Made by a program: the position numbers and the translations under genes | Assembly (NCBI RefSeq): GCF_004005855.1 | Contig: NZ_SACL01000009.1 | Coordinates: forward strand, 124,001 to 188,000 | Direction: 5' to 3' | Origin: Rhodovarius crocodyli | Lineage (GTDB): Bacteria > Pseudomonadota > Alphaproteobacteria > Acetobacterales > Acetobacteraceae | Length of the DNA stretch: 64,000 bases | Shown: piece after piece, positions 19,101-27,653 of the stretch | Layout: the number at the start of each line of letters is the position of its first letter | How positions within the stretch are numbered: the first letter of the stretch is position 1 | Notes under the pieces: model-generated | What the model was told of the DNA's origin: nothing | Databases searched by the model: none | Seen by the model: the letters and a program-made list of their open reading frames with translations, nothing else

Positions 19101-19278
19101 GGCCACCGGCGCCGGCGCCGAGATGCGCCAGAGCCTGGGCACCGCGGTGTTCTGGGGCATGCTGGGGGTGACGGTGTTCGGCCTGCTGTTCACGCCGGTG
19201 TTCTACGTCGCGGCACGCTGGTTGGCGGGGCTGGGGCGCAGGAAGGCGCAGGTAGTCAGGGCGGTGGAGGCGGATTGA
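16105..19278 (+). CDS. RND multidrug efflux permease (HAE-1 family, MexF-like)
   Basis: A 1057-residue inner-membrane proton antiporter of normal family length. It starts with ARFFIDRPVFAAVISIAI followed by LPIAEYPDIAPPTVQI, the hydrophobe/amphiphile efflux-1 signature. The proton-relay aspartates are Asp411-Asp412 in GIVVDDAIVVVEN, and the TM10 lysine is in LVGLAAKNAILIVEFARAAED. Periplasmic porter domains occupy the two large loops. It expels drugs, solvents or toxic metabolites with the adaptor upstream, under control of the divergent TetR. ATG 16105 follows GGAGA. The 3' end runs into a 256-bp hairpin repeat. Confidence 0.95.
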   Translation: MKLARFFIDRPVFAAVISIAITLVGAIAAFRLPIAEYPDIAPPTVQITANYPGASADTVAETVAGPIEQEVNGVDGMLYLSSQATGDGRVTISVVFRQGINVDQAQVLVQNRVAVAEPRLPEEVRRLGITVRKASPDLLMVVHMSSPDGSRSGEYVSNYATLNIKDRLARLEGLGDVQIFGGRDYAMRIWLDPDRVAARGLTAGEVVQALQRANVQVAAGAVGQAPRLAEAGAFELTVRALGRLTTPEQFDEQIIATGTDGAPIRLRDVARTEIGAADYTVNALLNGDTATALALFQRPGSNALDTAAGVRAVMEDASRQFPPGIAYSIVYDPTRFIAQSMDAVAHTFIEAVVLVVLVVILFLQSWRAAIIPLLAIPVSIIGTFALLLAMGFTLNTLTMFGLILAIGIVVDDAIVVVENVERHMAAGMSAKEAARRTMDEVGFALIAIALVLVAVFVPTAMISGLAGAFYRQFAVTIAVATLLSALVSLTLSPALAALLLKPHAHAHGKKGFILFRPIGAFFRGFNWIFDRLSIGYGAVTRRLLRVGALMLVLYAGLLAGTGWMVNSTPTGLIPPLDRGYLIVAFQLPPGASLSRTDEVIRRASETIRATPGVQDAIAFVGFDGATFTNAPNSGVIFAGLKPFEERIATGRSMFAILGDLQARLSADREANVLVIPPPPVPGIGTGGGFKLMLQDRAGRGPQELERVLHQVLGRANGTPGIAFAFSLFNTSTPQIRADIDRNRAEMLGVPVSRVHEALSIYLGSAFVNDFNLLGRTWRVTAQADMSHRATLDDIARLRTRSDEGGMVPIGTLATFRESAGPYRVPRYNLFPAAEVQGAAAPGVSTGQAIAAMQAVLGEVLTDGWGYEWTELALQETTQGNTAPIAFGLAVVFVFLLLAAMYESWLLPLAVVLIAPMSVLAALWGVRHAGLDNNILVQVGLVVLVGLAAKNAILIVEFARAAEDEGMSRRDAAIAAAKTRLRPILMTSLAFILGVLPLTVATGAGAEMRQSLGTAVFWGMLGVTVFGLLFTPVFYVAARWLAGLGRRKAQVVRAVEAD

Positions 19279-19534
19279 ACGGGGGCGTTGCCCCCGGAGA
19301 CCCCCAGCAAGAGGCTCTGCCCCTTGCATCCCCGCCAGGACCGTAGCGGCCCTGGACCCCGGGGAGTTGGCACTGACCTTGACGATGCTTATCTAATTGA
19401 TTTTAAAAATAAAAATGGCGCCCCGCTTATCCAGCGTGGGCGCCAAACTTCTATCAGGTCCAGGAGATATTATCTCCTGGCGGGGAGCCGAGGGGCAGGG
19501 CCCCTCGGTGGGGTCTGGCGCAACGCCCCGGCCT
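19279..19534. repeat. Convergent-gene intergenic repeat, family B copy 1
   Basis: A 256-bp region filling the gap between convergent stop codons. It opens with a CGGGGGC/GCCCCCG hairpin and includes a CCAGGACCG..CGGCCCTGG hairpin, an AT-rich block near 19390-19420, a GGCGCC-flanked hairpin and a near-perfect palindrome at 19460-19480 with arms CCAGGAGATA and TATCTCCTGG. The segment from the GGCGCC through AACTTCTATCAGGTCCAGG recurs inverted in the copy at 43723. No coding frame is credible. Confidence 0.8.
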
Positions 19535-19981
19535 TTACTGCCCCAGCGCGCGCCGTGCGTTATCCGCGCGCTCGGCCAGCGCCTGGCCTTCGGCGCCGTT
19601 CAGGAAGGTATCGGCGCGTTCCACGTCCAGCCGTTTCTGGCCGCAATACTGCGACCGGTCCTGCCCGCGCCGGGCCGGGTCGAAGGCCGGCGGCTGGACG
19701 GAGGCGAGGTACTGGTTGCGCGCCGCCTCGCCGCCCTGGCGGGCGAAGGCTAGCAGGGCGCCGGCCTCGATGCGGGCCGCGCGGTCCTGCGCGGTCAGCG
19801 AGACGGGCATCTGGCAGACCGCGGCCGCCCGGATGATCTCACCGAAGATGGGGGAGCTGACCGTCAGCTCCTGAAGGTCATACCCCCGCGCGCCGGAGGA
19901 CCGCCCCGGCATCAGCGAGGAGACACGGGAGCAGCCCGCGAGGGCCGGCAGGATCAGCAGCAGGGGCAGGATGCGACGCAT
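19535..19981 (-). CDS. Small lipoprotein of unknown function
   Basis: A 148-residue protein with a lipoprotein signal: MRRILPLLLILPALAGC, lipobox LAGC with lipidated Cys17. The mature part has two further cysteines (AAVCQMP and SQYCGQKR) that could form a disulfide, and a helical C-terminus rich in Ala, Arg and Glu. I do not recognise a named family. It is probably anchored in the outer or inner membrane facing the periplasm. It is monocistronic and convergent with the RND pump gene. Confidence 0.75.
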   Translation of the reverse strand: MRRILPLLLILPALAGCSRVSSLMPGRSSGARGYDLQELTVSSPIFGEIIRAAAVCQMPVSLTAQDRAARIEAGALLAFARQGGEAARNQYLASVQPPAFDPARRGQDRSQYCGQKRLDVERADTFLNGAEGQALAERADNARRALGQ

Positions 19982-20077
19982 GCCGCAACCTAGCTGAGCG
20001 TTTCGCGCAACGGAATGTCCCTTGCGCCAATTCGGTGCGAAGTTTTCGGGATACTTCGCAATAAATGCGACGTCTGC

Positions 20078-20350
20078 TCAGTGCTTGGTCATGTCGCAGT
20101 TGCGCATGACCTCCAGCGCCGTCTCATGCGCGTCCTGCACGTCCAGGGCCAGATTGTCGAGCGAGCCGCGATAATCCTCGAGGCTGCCCTGCAGCCCGTT
20201 CACCGCCGTGCCCAGCACGGCCATGTTGGCACGGAATTCCTGGAAGGCGAGGGCCTGTTCCTCCAGCGCGCGCTCCAGCTCGCGCAGGGCGACCCGCAGG
20301 CGGTCCTCGGGACGCTGGGGGAAGGGGACGAGGGTCGGATCTTCGGTCAT
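20078..20350 (-). CDS. Small helical protein of unknown function
   Basis: A 90-residue soluble protein starting MTEDPTLVPFPQRPEDRL. From residue 14 to the end it is almost continuous amphipathic helix (RVALRELERALEEQALAF, then GLQGSLEDYRGSLDNLALDV), suggesting a coiled coil or helical bundle that oligomerises. ATG 20350 has AGGAG with a 5-nt spacing, better than an in-frame ATG at 20371. No family was recognised. It is divergent from the CBS-domain membrane protein across a 163-bp gap with AT-rich stretches that could hold promoters for both. Confidence 0.65.
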   Translation of the reverse strand: MTEDPTLVPFPQRPEDRLRVALRELERALEEQALAFQEFRANMAVLGTAVNGLQGSLEDYRGSLDNLALDVQDAHETALEVMRNCDMTKH

Positions 20351-20513
20351 GTGCGCTCCTGATGCCTGCACCGTCGCGGTTAGCGAAGTGTTAACGCCGT
20401 GGCCGATTCCTACGCTGTCTCAAAAACTGATACAAGTATAAAAAATGGTTAACGGCGCAGGGCGCCTCACGCCAGGGGGTGCCTTTCCGGCCGCCTCACC
20501 TTACAAGACGGCC

Positions 20514-21830
20514 ATGGGCATGAGCTTCGAAATCGGCGTCATCCTTTTCCTCGTGGCGCTGAACGGCGTCTTCGCCATGACGGAACTGGCCATCGTTTCC
20601 TCACGGCGGATCAGGCTGCAGGCGATCGAGAAACGGGGCAGCCCCGGAGCTGCCGCCGCGCTCGCCCTGCAGGAAGACCCCGAGCGCTTCCTGCCCACCG
20701 TCCAGGTGGGCATCACCATGGTGGGCATCATCTCGGGCATGTTCTCGGGGGCGGCGCTCGCGGGGCCTTTGGGCGCCCAGCTCGCGCAGATCCCCGGCCT
20801 GAAGCCGTTTTCCGAGGAAGTGGCCTTCACCCTGGTGGTGCTGATCGTCACCATCCTCAACATCGTCCTCGGTGAGCTGGTGCCCAAGCGCCTGGCCCTG
20901 CGGGAGCCTGAGCGCATCGCGGTGCTGATGTCGCGGCCCATCACCTGGCTCTCACGCGCGACCACGCCGCTGGTCTGGGTGCTGTCCTCGCTCACCTCCG
21001 CCATGCTGAAGCTGCTGCGCCTGGACACGCCGGTCGAAAGCGGCGTGACCGAGGAGGAGGTGAAGGCGATGGTCGCCGAGGGCACCGAGGCCGGCGCCCT
21101 CGTGGTCGAGGAACGCCACATGATCGAGCGCGTGCTGCGCCTGGCCGACAAGCCGGTGCGCGCGCTGATGACCCCCCGGCCCGAGGTTGCCTGGATCGAC
21201 CGCAACGCCGCCCCTGCGGATATCGCGGCCGCCCTGCGCGCCGACGGCGTGACGCGATTCGTGGTCTGCGACGGCTCCGTCGACCAGGTGGTGGGCGTGG
21301 TCGCCGTGAAGGACCTGCTGGACCAGATGCTGGGCGGCGCGCCGCTTGTGCTGGCGCCGCTGCTGCGCCAGCCCCTGGTCCTGCCCGACAGCATCACCGC
21401 CCTGGACGCCATGGAGCGCCTGCGCGCCGACACCATCGGCCTGGCGCTGGTGCTGGATGAATACGGCAGCTTCGAGGGGGTGGTCACGGCCTCCGACGTG
21501 CTGGAGGCCATCGTGGGTGAGCTGGGCCCGGCGCCCGAGAGCCCCAAGCCCGGCGTGGCGACCCGCAGCGACGGCTCGCTGCTGCTGGACGGCATGATGG
21601 CCAGCGACGAGCTGCGCGCGCGCCTGGACCTGCCGGAGCTGCCGCACCCCGGCACCTATCACACGGTGGGCGGGCTGATGCTGTCGCTGCTCGGCCGAGT
21701 CCCGCGCGAGGGCGACCGGATCGTCTGGGGCGGCTGGCGATTCGAGGTGCTGGACATGGATGGAAGGCGCGTGGACAAGGTGCTGGCCACCAAGGAAGAC
21801 CCCGCCATGCCGCCGGCTGCCAATATATAA
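20514..21830 (+). CDS. Hemolysin/CorC (HlyC)-family CNNM + CBS domain membrane protein
   Basis: A protein of about 438 residues. The N-terminal CNNM (DUF21) domain has three or four membrane segments (IGVILFLVALNGVFAMTELAIVSSRR and AFTLVVLIVTILNIVLGELVPKRLAL). Next come two CBS domains (RALMTPRPEVAWIDR to VAVKDLLDQ, then LVLDEYGSFEGVVTASDVLEAI) and a C-terminal CorC/transporter-associated domain (TYHTVGGLMLSLLGRVP). The family is linked to Mg2+/Co2+ efflux and stress, with CBS domains sensing nucleotides. The start is uncertain: ATG 20514 or 20520 puts the first membrane helix at the N-terminus, while ATG 20445 would add an unlikely 23-residue extension. Confidence 0.88.
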   Translation: MGMSFEIGVILFLVALNGVFAMTELAIVSSRRIRLQAIEKRGSPGAAAALALQEDPERFLPTVQVGITMVGIISGMFSGAALAGPLGAQLAQIPGLKPFSEEVAFTLVVLIVTILNIVLGELVPKRLALREPERIAVLMSRPITWLSRATTPLVWVLSSLTSAMLKLLRLDTPVESGVTEEEVKAMVAEGTEAGALVVEERHMIERVLRLADKPVRALMTPRPEVAWIDRNAAPADIAAALRADGVTRFVVCDGSVDQVVGVVAVKDLLDQMLGGAPLVLAPLLRQPLVLPDSITALDAMERLRADTIGLALVLDEYGSFEGVVTASDVLEAIVGELGPAPESPKPGVATRSDGSLLLDGMMASDELRARLDLPELPHPGTYHTVGGLMLSLLGRVPREGDRIVWGGWRFEVLDMDGRRVDKVLATKEDPAMPPAANI

Positions 21831-21954
21831 GGATGCGCCGGCGCCGACCTGCTATTCGTGGGTTGACCTGACCGGCGGGCTGGGCCAAAAGCGCGGCTCT
21901 TGAATTAACTTGCCTGGGCCATCCGGCTCGGCGTCGTCGTTTGAGGTTATGATC

Positions 21955-22257
21955 ATGGCTCGCCGCTGCAGCATTACCGGCAAGGGCGTTCTGACGGGCA
22001 ACAACGTCAGCCACGCGAACAACAAGTCCCGCCGTCGCTACCTGCCGAACCTGCAGGAGCAGTCCTTCTTCTCCGACGTTCTGGGCACCTCGATCCAGAT
22101 CCGCCTGACGACGAACGGCATCCGCACCATTGAGCACAATGGCGGCCTGGACTCCTTCCTGCTCGGCACGCCCGACCGTCGCCTGCCGGAGCCCGCGATG
22201 GTTCTGAAGCGCCGCATCCTGCGCGCCAAGGCCAAGAAGGAAGCCGCCGCGGCCTGA
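21955..22257 (+). CDS. rpmB: 50S ribosomal protein L28
   Basis: A 100-residue ribosomal protein, basic throughout, with the L28 signature [20 protein letters not shown] and [12 protein letters not shown] at the start. It is part of the large subunit near the exit site. ATG 21955 follows GAGG with an 8-nt gap. It is monocistronic, ending 23 nt before a strong intrinsic terminator. Length is normal for alphaproteobacteria. Confidence 0.97.
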   Translation: MARRCSITGKGVLTGNNVSHANNKSRRRYLPNLQEQSFFSDVLGTSIQIRLTTNGIRTIEHNGGLDSFLLGTPDRRLPEPAMVLKRRILRAKAKKEAAAA

Positions 22258-22280
22258 GGCCACGGTAGCACCGACAAATC

Positions 22281-22311
22281 AGCGCCGCGCGGACCCCGCG
22301 CGGCGCTTTTT
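22281..22311 (+). terminator. Rho-independent terminator of rpmB
   Basis: A perfect 12-bp stem AGCGCCGCGCGG / CCGCGCGGCGCT with a 3-nt loop, followed by TTTTT. It is a textbook intrinsic terminator 23 nt after the rpmB stop. It contrasts with the other large convergent gaps in the window, which carry 260-bp hairpin chains instead. Confidence 0.92.
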
Positions 22312-22356
22312 GCGTTTCCGGTTGCAGGGGCGGGTGGTGCCCACCCCATGCCGCCC

Positions 22357-23859
22357 TCACCAGATCAGCACGGCCAGCACCGTCGATACCGCGAGCCCCG
22401 CCAGCACGGGCAGCATCATCAGCTGCACCAGCTTCAGCACCGGCACGCGGGCGAATCCGGCCACGGCGATCAGTGATGACCAGGCGATCAGCGTGCCGCC
22501 GCCGGTCCAGACAGCGCCCATCTGGCCGATGGCAGCTAGCGTCGCCGGGTCCAGCCCCACCTGCGCCCCCAGCGCCCCCGACAGCGCGCCCGTCAGCGGC
22601 AGGCCCGAGAAGCCCGAGCCGTCGATGCCCGTGACCATGCCCACGATCAGCACGCCGAAGCCCACCAGGATGTGGTTGTGCGGAATCCAGGACTCGGCCG
22701 CCCGCACCAGGTCGAACAGCAGGGAAGGGGTGCTGGCGGCGCTGCCACCGAACACGGAGGCCGCCGTCTCGCCCGCGCCCAGGAAGAAGAAGCCCGCGAT
22801 GGGCAGCACGCTGCCCATGGCGCGGAAGGCGAAGACGAAGCCGTCCGTCACATGGTCGGCCGAGGTCTCCAGCATCTGGCGCGCGCCGCATTTGGCCAGC
22901 GTCGCCCCCAGCATCAGCAGGGCGGCGGCACCGCCGATCAGCGCCGCCGCGTCGCCGCCGCGCAGCGTGGGCAGCGGCAGGCCCAGGCGCGGCAGCACCA
23001 TCAGCGCCACCACGATGCCGAAGACGATGGGCGTCAGGATGGCGAACAGCCGCCCGGCGCTGCCCACCGTCACGGGTTCCGGCTCCTCATGCAGCGTGCC
23101 GCGCGCCAGTTCCGCCTTGTCGAAGCTGCCCTGTTCCTCGATGGCATGCAGTTCCGCGTCGTTGGAGGCGCGGGCCTGCCAGCGCACCAGATGCAGGGAG
23201 GAAGGCGGCATGATGGTGCCGCGGATCTTCCAGTAGGTCAGCGCCAGCGCGATCAGGCCGGTGACGAGAGACAGCACCAGGGCGCGGTCCGCGACGGTCG
23301 CGGCCTGTACCGCGGCACCGGCCGCGCGCGCGCTGATGCCGGGCGCCACGCCGATCACGTAATCCGAGGACAGCGCCATGCCCTGGCCCGCGATCGCGAT
23401 GACGGCGGCCGAGGCCAATGGCGGCAGGCCCGCCGCGATCGCCGCCGGCAGCAGCACTGCCGAGACCAACGGGATGGCGGGCGTCGGCCAGAAGAACAGC
23501 GAGATCAGGTAGGTGACCAGCGCCAGCACCAGGAAGCCGCTGCGCCCGTCCTTCATCACGGCCTTGAAGGGCCGCACCATCAGGATGTCGGCCTCCAGCA
23601 CTTTCAACGAGTTGAGTAGCGCGGTCATCAGCGCGATGACGAGGAAGATGTTGAACAGCTCCTTCGCGGCCACGAAGCTCGCGTTGAACACGCTGCTGAC
23701 GGCGCCGATGCCGCTGCCGGTCCAGGCCAGCCCTACCAGGAAGGTGGCCAGGATGGAGGGCACCACCACATTGGCGCGGAAGATCATGGTCACGATGATG
23801 GCCGCGACGCCCAGAAGGTACATCCAATGGGCGGCGGTGAGGGTGACGGCCTGGCTCAT
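22357..23859 (-). CDS. Multi-spanning membrane permease, substrate unknown
   Basis: A 500-residue polytopic protein with about 12 hydrophobic segments (YLLGVAAIIVTMIF; LFNIFLVIALMTALLNSL; FLVLALVTYLISLFFW; a second set from LFAILTPIVFGIVVALMVL on) and a hydrophilic loop around residues 225-270. The re-entrant-like WPTPAIPLVSAVLLPAAIAAGLP and GIDGSGFSGLPLTGAL recall dicarboxylate/ion-transporter superfamily carriers, but I cannot assign a family firmly. The GlcG/HbpS gene lies 30 nt upstream on the same strand and a GntR gene is divergent, suggesting regulated uptake of an organic acid. Confidence 0.75.
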   Translation of the reverse strand: MSQAVTLTAAHWMYLLGVAAIIVTMIFRANVVVPSILATFLVGLAWTGSGIGAVSSVFNASFVAAKELFNIFLVIALMTALLNSLKVLEADILMVRPFKAVMKDGRSGFLVLALVTYLISLFFWPTPAIPLVSAVLLPAAIAAGLPPLASAAVIAIAGQGMALSSDYVIGVAPGISARAAGAAVQAATVADRALVLSLVTGLIALALTYWKIRGTIMPPSSLHLVRWQARASNDAELHAIEEQGSFDKAELARGTLHEEPEPVTVGSAGRLFAILTPIVFGIVVALMVLPRLGLPLPTLRGGDAAALIGGAAALLMLGATLAKCGARQMLETSADHVTDGFVFAFRAMGSVLPIAGFFFLGAGETAASVFGGSAASTPSLLFDLVRAAESWIPHNHILVGFGVLIVGMVTGIDGSGFSGLPLTGALSGALGAQVGLDPATLAAIGQMGAVWTGGGTLIAWSSLIAVAGFARVPVLKLVQLMMLPVLAGLAVSTVLAVLIW

Positions 23860-23889
23860 GCGGGCTGGGTCTCTCTTCCGGTTGAAGGG

Positions 23890-24369
23890 CTATTTCTTGA
23901 TGTCGGCGGCGACCAGCACCTGGCGGCCCGTGGGGGCCAGCAGGTCGGCCAGCGCCTGGAGGGCGGCCACGCCGCAGACGGTGTCCTGCTCGCCATTGCC
24001 GCCCGAGAGGCCCACGCCGCCCACCACCTCCCCATCCACCACGATGGGGAAGCCGCCGACGAAGACGGCGAATTTCCCCTCGAAGCTCCATTGGATGCCG
24101 AAGGCCTCGTTGCCGGGCAGGGCGGGGCCGTTGGGGGGCGTGTTGAACAGGTGGGTGGACCGCTTGTGGCCGGCGGCGGTGAAGGCCTTGTTCCAGGCGA
24201 TCTGCGGGCCGGTCACGCGCGCGCCGTCCATGCGCTCGATGATGAGGGGAAAGCCGCCCTCGTCACTGATGCAGCAGGTCTCGGGCACGTTCAACTCGGC
24301 GGCCTTCCTGAGCGCGGCGTCGATCATCGCCCGCGCCTCCGTCAGTTCGAGCTTGAGGGCAGTCTTCAT
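23890..24369 (-). CDS. GlcG/HbpS family protein
   Basis: A 159-residue protein of the GlcG/HbpS family (DUF336), alpha/beta fold. The N-terminal LELTEARAMIDAALRKAAEL and the strand-rich GGFPIVVDGEVVGGVGLSGG are typical, as is the spacing to QDTVCGVAALQALADLL. Members occur in glycolate operons (GlcG) or bind haem extracellularly (HbpS); no signal peptide is visible, so a cytoplasmic role with the neighbouring permease is more likely. ATG 24369 begins at the conserved domain. It is divergent from the GntR gene over 68 bp. Confidence 0.85.
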   Translation of the reverse strand: MKTALKLELTEARAMIDAALRKAAELNVPETCCISDEGGFPLIIERMDGARVTGPQIAWNKAFTAAGHKRSTHLFNTPPNGPALPGNEAFGIQWSFEGKFAVFVGGFPIVVDGEVVGGVGLSGGNGEQDTVCGVAALQALADLLAPTGRQVLVAADIKK

Positions 24370-24437
24370 GGGATCAGTCCGTCTGAGTGGCAGTGAGGCG
24401 CTGGCGCGCGGCTTTGCTTGGGTTTAGGAAGCCGGGC

Positions 24438-25094
24438 GTGACGCAAGACAGCAGCAAACCTTTGCCTCTCGGCGCCGCCCACCTGCCCCTGGGGGAGATG
24501 GTGCGGCAGGCGCTGCAACGGGAAATCACCTCGGGCGCGCTGCGCGCGGGCGATCGTCTGGTCGAGGAGGAGCTGGCCAAGCGCTACGGCGTGTCGCGCA
24601 GCCCGATCCGAGAGGCGATCCGGGCCCTGGCCTCCGAGGGGCTGGTCGAGGTCAATGCGCGCCGCGGGGCCATGGTGGCCGGCGTCAGCGCGGATGAGGC
24701 ACGGGAATTCGTCGAGGTTCGCGCGCTGCTCGAAGGCTACAATGCGCGGCTGGCGGCGCGTTACCGCAGGCCCGATGTGCTGAGCCGCGCCGAGGCGATC
24801 CTGCGTGAGGGCTCGACCGGGCAGGGCAGCCCGGAGCGCCTGCTGGAGCTGAACGCCCGCTTCCATGACACGCTGGCCGAGGCCGGCGGCAACCGCACCC
24901 TGCGGGAGATGATGGACGGGCTGCGCAAGCGCACCGCGAGCATCTTCACCGCCGAGGGCGAGGAGGCGAGCCGCGCCACCTGGCGCGAGCATGCCTCGAT
25001 CCTGGAGGCGGTGCTGGCGGGTGACGAGACGCGCGCAGCCGAGCTGGCCGAGGCGCATGTGCGTCGTGCCGGCGCCAACGCCCTGGCCCGCTGA
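24438..25094 (+). CDS. GntR family transcriptional regulator (FadR subfamily)
   Basis: A 218-residue regulator. The winged helix (LREITSGALRAGD-like spacing: QREITSGALRAGDRLVEEEL, then RYGVSRSPIREAIRALASEGL) precedes an all-helical FCD effector domain with acid/His metal-site candidates (LNARFHDTLAEAGGN and WREHASILEAVLAGD). Start GTG 24438 has AGGAA with a 7-nt spacing. It is divergent from the GlcG/HbpS-permease pair and probably controls it in response to an organic acid. Confidence 0.92.
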   Translation: MTQDSSKPLPLGAAHLPLGEMVRQALQREITSGALRAGDRLVEEELAKRYGVSRSPIREAIRALASEGLVEVNARRGAMVAGVSADEAREFVEVRALLEGYNARLAARYRRPDVLSRAEAILREGSTGQGSPERLLELNARFHDTLAEAGGNRTLREMMDGLRKRTASIFTAEGEEASRATWREHASILEAVLAGDETRAAELAEAHVRRAGANALAR

Positions 25095-25191
25095 TAACGG
25101 GCGCCTGGCACCCCTCATTGCCCCATCTGCCTTCCCGATCGGCCTTGTGGGGCTGCCCCGGCGGCCGCCCCGGGGCCTTCTGATGGCCCAT

Positions 25192-25205
25192 ATTGTGTAC
25201 AGTAT
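25192..25205. promoter_or_regulatory. Possible GntR-type operator before rpiB
   Basis: ATTGTGTACAGTAT contains the symmetric core TGTACA with outer AT pairs, resembling FadR/VanR-type GntR sites. It lies in the 233-bp gap between the GntR gene and rpiB, which otherwise holds only GC-rich sequence with no visible gene. The regulator is unproven. Confidence 0.25.
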
Positions 25206-25327
25206 GCTGTGCGCGGATTTCGTCGCAATCGAAATGACAGGCCGATGCACGCAGCGCCGCCCAGCCCTGCCCAGGATTTGGGCGATGCGCGGTTTTGCGG
25301 GGTGAACAACCGTGCTATGCGCCGCCC

Positions 25328-25774
25328 ATGACGGAACTGCGCATCGCCATCGGCGCCGATCACGGCGGCGTCGAGCTGAAATCCCAACTGATCGCCGCCA
25401 TGCAGGCAGCGGGTCACCAGGTGCGGGATTTCGGCACCGACGGCACCGCCAGCGTCGATTACCCCGATTACGCCGCCCCGGTGACATCCGCGGTGCTGGC
25501 CGGTGAGGCCGATTTCGGCGTGCTGGTCTGCGGCAGCGGCATCGGCATGCAGATCTCGGCCAACCGCCGCCCCGGCATCCGCGCCACCGTGCTGCACAAC
25601 GGCACCGAGGCCCGCCTGACCCGCGCGCACAACAACGCCAATGTCGCCTGCTTCGGCGGCCGCACCATCGGTGTGGAAGTGGCGCTGGATGCGTTGAAAC
25701 TGTTCCTCAGCACTCCTTATGAGGGGGGCCGGCACGACCGGCGCCTCGAGAAGATCGAAAGGCCCGTCGCATGA
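25328..25774 (+). CDS. rpiB: Ribose-5-phosphate isomerase B
   Basis: A 148-residue enzyme interconverting ribose 5-phosphate and ribulose 5-phosphate in the pentose phosphate pathway. Motifs are [11 protein letters not shown] at the N-terminus, DYPDYA, the catalytic Cys region [22 protein letters not shown], and [18 protein letters not shown] 25328 begins at the conserved strand. It overlaps glyA by 4 nt (ATGA), a coupling common in alphaproteobacteria. Confidence 0.96.
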   Translation: MTELRIAIGADHGGVELKSQLIAAMQAAGHQVRDFGTDGTASVDYPDYAAPVTSAVLAGEADFGVLVCGSGIGMQISANRRPGIRATVLHNGTEARLTRAHNNANVACFGGRTIGVEVALDALKLFLSTPYEGGRHDRRLEKIERPVA

Positions 25775-27069
25775 ACGAATCCACGCAACGCTTCGTCCCG
25801 GCGCGATTCTTCCAGGCGGGCCTGGCCGAATCCGATCCCGCCATCGCGGAGGCCATCGGCAAGGAGCTGGTCCGTCAGCAGGACGGCATCGAACTGATCG
25901 CGAGCGAGAACATCGTCTCCCGCGCGGTGCTGGAGGCCCAGGGCTCCGTGCTGACCAACAAGTACGCGGAAGGCTATCCGGGCCGCCGCTACTATGGCGG
26001 CTGCGAGTACGTGGACGTGGCCGAGGCGCTGGCGATCGAGCGCGCGAAGGAGCTGTTCGGCGCCCAGTTCGCCAATGTGCAGGCCCATTCCGGCGCCAGC
26101 GCGAACATGGCGGTGTTCTTCGCCCTGCTGCAGCCGGGCGACACCTTCATGGGCCTGGATCTGGCGGCCGGTGGCCACCTGACCCACGGCGCGACGGTCA
26201 ATTACTCCGGCAAGTGGTTCAAGGTGGCGCCCTATACGGTGCGCCGCGAGGACCAGATGATCGACATGGAGGAAGTGGCCCGCATCGCGCGTGAGACCCG
26301 CCCCAAGCTGATCGTGGCCGGCGGTTCCGCCTATGCCCGCTTCTGGGATTTCGCCCGTTTCCGTGAGATCGCGGACGAGGTCGGCGCCTATTTCATGGTC
26401 GACATGGCGCATTTCGCCGGGCTGGTCGCCGGTGGCGTGCACCCCTCGCCGGTGCCGCATGCCCATGTGACCACCAGCACCACCCACAAGACCCTGCGCG
26501 GCCCGCGCGGCGGCCTGATCCTCACGAACGACGAGGCGATCGCGAAGAAGATCAACTCCGCGATCTTCCCCGGCCTGCAGGGCGGCCCGCTGATGCATGT
26601 CGTCGCGGCCAAGGCCGTCGCCTTTGGTGAGGCGCTGCGCCCTGAGTTCCGTGCCTACGCCAAGCAGGTGGTGCTCAACGCCGCCGCCCTGTCCGACACA
26701 CTGAAGGGCCTGGGCTTCGGCATCGTCACCGGCGGCACCGACAACCACCTGATGCTGGTGGACCTGCGCCCCAAATCCGTGACCGGCAAGGCCGCCGAGG
26801 GCGCGCTGGGCCGCGCCCACCTGACCTGCAACAAGAACGCCATCCCCTTCGACCCCGAGAAGCCGATGGTGACGTCGGGCATCCGCCTGGGCAGCCCCGC
26901 CGCCACCACGCGCGGCTTCGGTGAGGCCGAGTTCGTCCAGATCGGCCAGATGATCGGCCGCGTGCTGGAGGGCCTGGCGGGCGCGAACAATCCCGAGGGC
27001 AATTCCGCCATCGAGGCCACGGTGGGCGCCGAGGTTCAGGAGCTCTGCCGGCGTTTTCCGGTTTATTGA
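25771..27069 (+). CDS. glyA: Serine hydroxymethyltransferase
   Basis: A 432-residue PLP enzyme converting serine and tetrahydrofolate to glycine and 5,10-methylene-THF, the main one-carbon source. The N-terminus [14 protein letters not shown], substrate region [17 protein letters not shown], and PLP Lys240 in [15 protein letters not shown] are all present. Length is standard. It is translationally coupled to rpiB; nrdR follows after 125 bp that contain GC hairpins but no T-run. Confidence 0.98.
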   Translation: MNESTQRFVPARFFQAGLAESDPAIAEAIGKELVRQQDGIELIASENIVSRAVLEAQGSVLTNKYAEGYPGRRYYGGCEYVDVAEALAIERAKELFGAQFANVQAHSGASANMAVFFALLQPGDTFMGLDLAAGGHLTHGATVNYSGKWFKVAPYTVRREDQMIDMEEVARIARETRPKLIVAGGSAYARFWDFARFREIADEVGAYFMVDMAHFAGLVAGGVHPSPVPHAHVTTSTTHKTLRGPRGGLILTNDEAIAKKINSAIFPGLQGGPLMHVVAAKAVAFGEALRPEFRAYAKQVVLNAAALSDTLKGLGFGIVTGGTDNHLMLVDLRPKSVTGKAAEGALGRAHLTCNKNAIPFDPEKPMVTSGIRLGSPAATTRGFGEAEFVQIGQMIGRVLEGLAGANNPEGNSAIEATVGAEVQELCRRFPVY

Positions 27070-27194
27070 TAGCTTAAGCGCCGGCGGCGGCATCCGCCGC
27101 CATGGCTTGCGCCGCGCCGCTGGTGCGCCCGGCCAACAAGCCTTATGGGCGGCGGGGGCGGCCTTGCCGCCCCGAGAATCCAGAAAGGTGATGA

Positions 27195-27647
27195 ATGCGC
27201 TGCCCCTATTGCGGCCATGATGAGACCCAGGTGAAGGACAGCCGCCCGGCCGAGGACGCAGCCGCGATCCGCCGCCGCCGCTTCTGCCCGTCCTGCGGCG
27301 CGCGCTTCACCACCTTCGAGCGCGTTCAGCTGCGCGAGATCACCATCGTCAAGACCGATGGCCGGCGCGTGCCCTTCGACCGCGACAAGCTCGCGCGCTC
27401 CATCCGCATCGCCATGCGCAAGCGCCCGGTCGATGAGGACCGGATCGAGCGCATCGTGAACGGCATCCAGCGCCGGCTGGAGACGGAGGCCGAGGCCGAG
27501 ATCTCCTCTCGCCGCGTGGGTGAGATCGTGATGGAGACGCTGCGCAGCATCGACGAGATCGCTTACGTCCGCTTCGCCTCGGTCTATCGCAACTTCACCG
27601 AGGCGAAGGACTTCCAGGCCTTCCTCGGGCAGATGGAAAAGCCGTGA
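27195..27647 (+). CDS. nrdR: Transcriptional repressor NrdR
   Basis: A 150-residue repressor of ribonucleotide reductase genes. It has an N-terminal zinc ribbon with Cys3, Cys6, Cys31 and Cys34 ([11 protein letters not shown] and [13 protein letters not shown]), followed by an ATP-cone domain ([18 protein letters not shown]) that senses ATP/dATP. AAAGGTGATGA gives a strong ribosome site before ATG 27195. It leads directly into ribD, an arrangement seen widely in alphaproteobacteria. Confidence 0.97.
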   Translation: MRCPYCGHDETQVKDSRPAEDAAAIRRRRFCPSCGARFTTFERVQLREITIVKTDGRRVPFDRDKLARSIRIAMRKRPVDEDRIERIVNGIQRRLETEAEAEISSRRVGEIVMETLRSIDEIAYVRFASVYRNFTEAKDFQAFLGQMEKP

Positions 27648-27653
27648 CTTCCG

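Noticed and set aside
14836-19329. A 1497-codon open frame on the minus strand opposite the RND efflux genes
   Set aside because: It is the GC-driven shadow of the well-supported adaptor and pump genes: low-complexity Arg/Gln/His/Gly-rich translation, no domain, and it spans a real intergenic gap.
27070-27194. An FMN riboswitch ahead of nrdR-ribDEB
   Set aside because: The gap is only 125 bp and shows GC hairpins but none of the conserved RFN sequence blocks that I can see.
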